From Microbacteriaceae bacterium (GTDB lineage Bacteria; Actinomycetota; Actinomycetes; Actinomycetales; Microbacteriaceae): a stretch of 8,718 bases of DNA. Each line of letters opens with the position of its first letter. Position 1 is the first letter of the stretch. Shown here piece after piece: positions 8,070 through 8,718 of the stretch. Under the pieces are notes generated by a model. That model saw only the letters and a list, made by a program, of their open reading frames with translations. It was not told the origin of the DNA and searched no databases. The position numbers and the translations under genes were made by a program. The DNA lies in contig JAAZFP010000366.1 in assembly GCA_012511645.1 (NCBI GenBank), positions 1 to 8,718 on the forward strand, read 5' to 3'.

Positions 8070-8718
8070 ATGAAATCACGCACTCTCTTGCGCGCCGCGG
8101 CACTCGTGTTGCCTGCCGCGTTGCTGTTGACCGCTTGCTCTGAGCAGAGCGCTGCGCCCGAGACCACTGACACCGAGATCGAGATTCTCGGCAACTTCAC
8201 CGGGGACGCGACCGTGCCGGAAGTGCTCGAAGACGGGCTCGATGTCGCTTTGGTCACGCGCATCACCACCGGCTCGTGGTACGAGACTTATGTCGCGGCT
8301 CTCGAAGCAGAGGTTGAGGGCCTCGGCGGCTCATTGCAGATTCTCGACTCGAACAATGACCTTGCCAAGATGGCTTCGAACGTTGACACCGCCATAAACT
8401 CGGGTGTCGATGTGCTGTTGATCAACAATGGCACCGAAGAGGCGCTCGGCGAATCAGTGCAGAAGGCACTTGACGCTGGCATCGTGGTGGCCACCTACGA
8501 CTCTGACATCACCCGCGACGGTGTCAGCTCGATTGACCAGAATGATGCGGCGCTCGCGACCAACGGCCTCACCGTGCTCGCCGAAGATTTTGACGGCGAC
8601 GCAGGGGTAGTCGTGCTCTCGGTTGCAGGCTTTGCACCGCTCGACCGTCGTCTTGACGCAGTTGATGAGTTTGTGGCTGAGAACTCGGGCATCGAGATCG
8701 TGACCCAGACGGGCACCG
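8070..8718 (+). CDS. Sugar ABC transporter substrate-binding lipoprotein (3'-truncated by window edge)
   Basis: This is the extracellular binding component of an ABC importer of the ribose/galactose (RbsB-like, periplasmic binding protein type 4) class, anchored to the membrane by a lipid. 216 complete codons are visible with no stop. The signal peptide has MKSRTLLRAA, a Leu/Ala core and the lipobox LTAC with Cys23. The mature protein shows the class-typical order: a first strand (LDVALVTRITTGSWYETY at about 57-74) leading to a helix; LQILDSNND (89-97), then MASNVDTAINSGVDVLLIN; and the hinge-proximal IVVATYDSDI (138-147), where the Asp often contacts the sugar. The ligand cannot be told from sequence alone; ribose, galactose, xylose or another small polyol are all possible. 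Permease and ATPase genes are expected beyond the window. Its own promoter region contains several repeats, and the BTAD regulator directly upstream is the obvious candidate controller. Confidence 0.88.
   Translation, partial: MKSRTLLRAAALVLPAALLLTACSEQSAAPETTDTEIEILGNFTGDATVPEVLEDGLDVALVTRITTGSWYETYVAALEAEVEGLGGSLQILDSNNDLAKMASNVDTAINSGVDVLLINNGTEEALGESVQKALDAGIVVATYDSDITRDGVSSIDQNDAALATNGLTVLAEDFDGDAGVVVLSVAGFAPLDRRLDAVDEFVAENSGIEIVTQTGT

Overview
The window looks like a chromosomal segment of a high-GC actinobacterium, most likely Micrococcales close to Microbacteriaceae. The basis is the RpoC sequence, which is clearly actinobacterial (for example the SGARGNWLQIRNISGMRG stretch and the MRTFHTGG trigger loop), the GC-rich codon choice and the frequent GTG starts. 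The genus is inferred only loosely and no database was searched.

Region 1 (1-2936) is the 3' three quarters of rpoC, the RNA polymerase beta' subunit. It is open at the left edge and closed by a strong hairpin terminator. Region 2 (3054-5202) is a tight three-gene operon on the + strand: two multi-pass membrane proteins and a soluble protein with a CxxC motif. The genes overlap by 4 bases at each junction (ATGA, then GTGA). I recognise no function for any of them. Region 3 (5232-5732, - strand) is a small secreted lipoprotein that runs convergently into the operon.

Region 4 (5911-7959, + strand) encodes a TPR-rich, SARP-like regulator: helical repeats, then an OmpR-type winged helix, then a C-terminal BTAD domain. 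Its reading frame is cut by an in-frame TAG at 6304-6306. The same frame reopens at once and carries on with the same type of protein. This is either a nonsense-mutated gene, a sequencing error, or a regulator made in two pieces or by readthrough. Region 5 (8070 to the right edge) is the start of a lipoprotein solute-binding protein of a ribose/galactose-type ABC importer. It probably opens a sugar-uptake operon, and the regulator just upstream is the natural candidate to control it.

The two intergenic gaps flanking the regulator hold the most structured non-coding DNA. The gap before it has a perfect 8-bp-arm palindrome and a spaced direct repeat. The gap after it has a 10-bp tandem direct repeat on the regulator's stop codon, an imperfect palindrome over a likely -35 box, a -10 box and a hairpin in the expected leader. 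I saw no RNA genes, CRISPR arrays, insertion sequences or attachment sites. No stretch longer than 300 bases lacks a gene.
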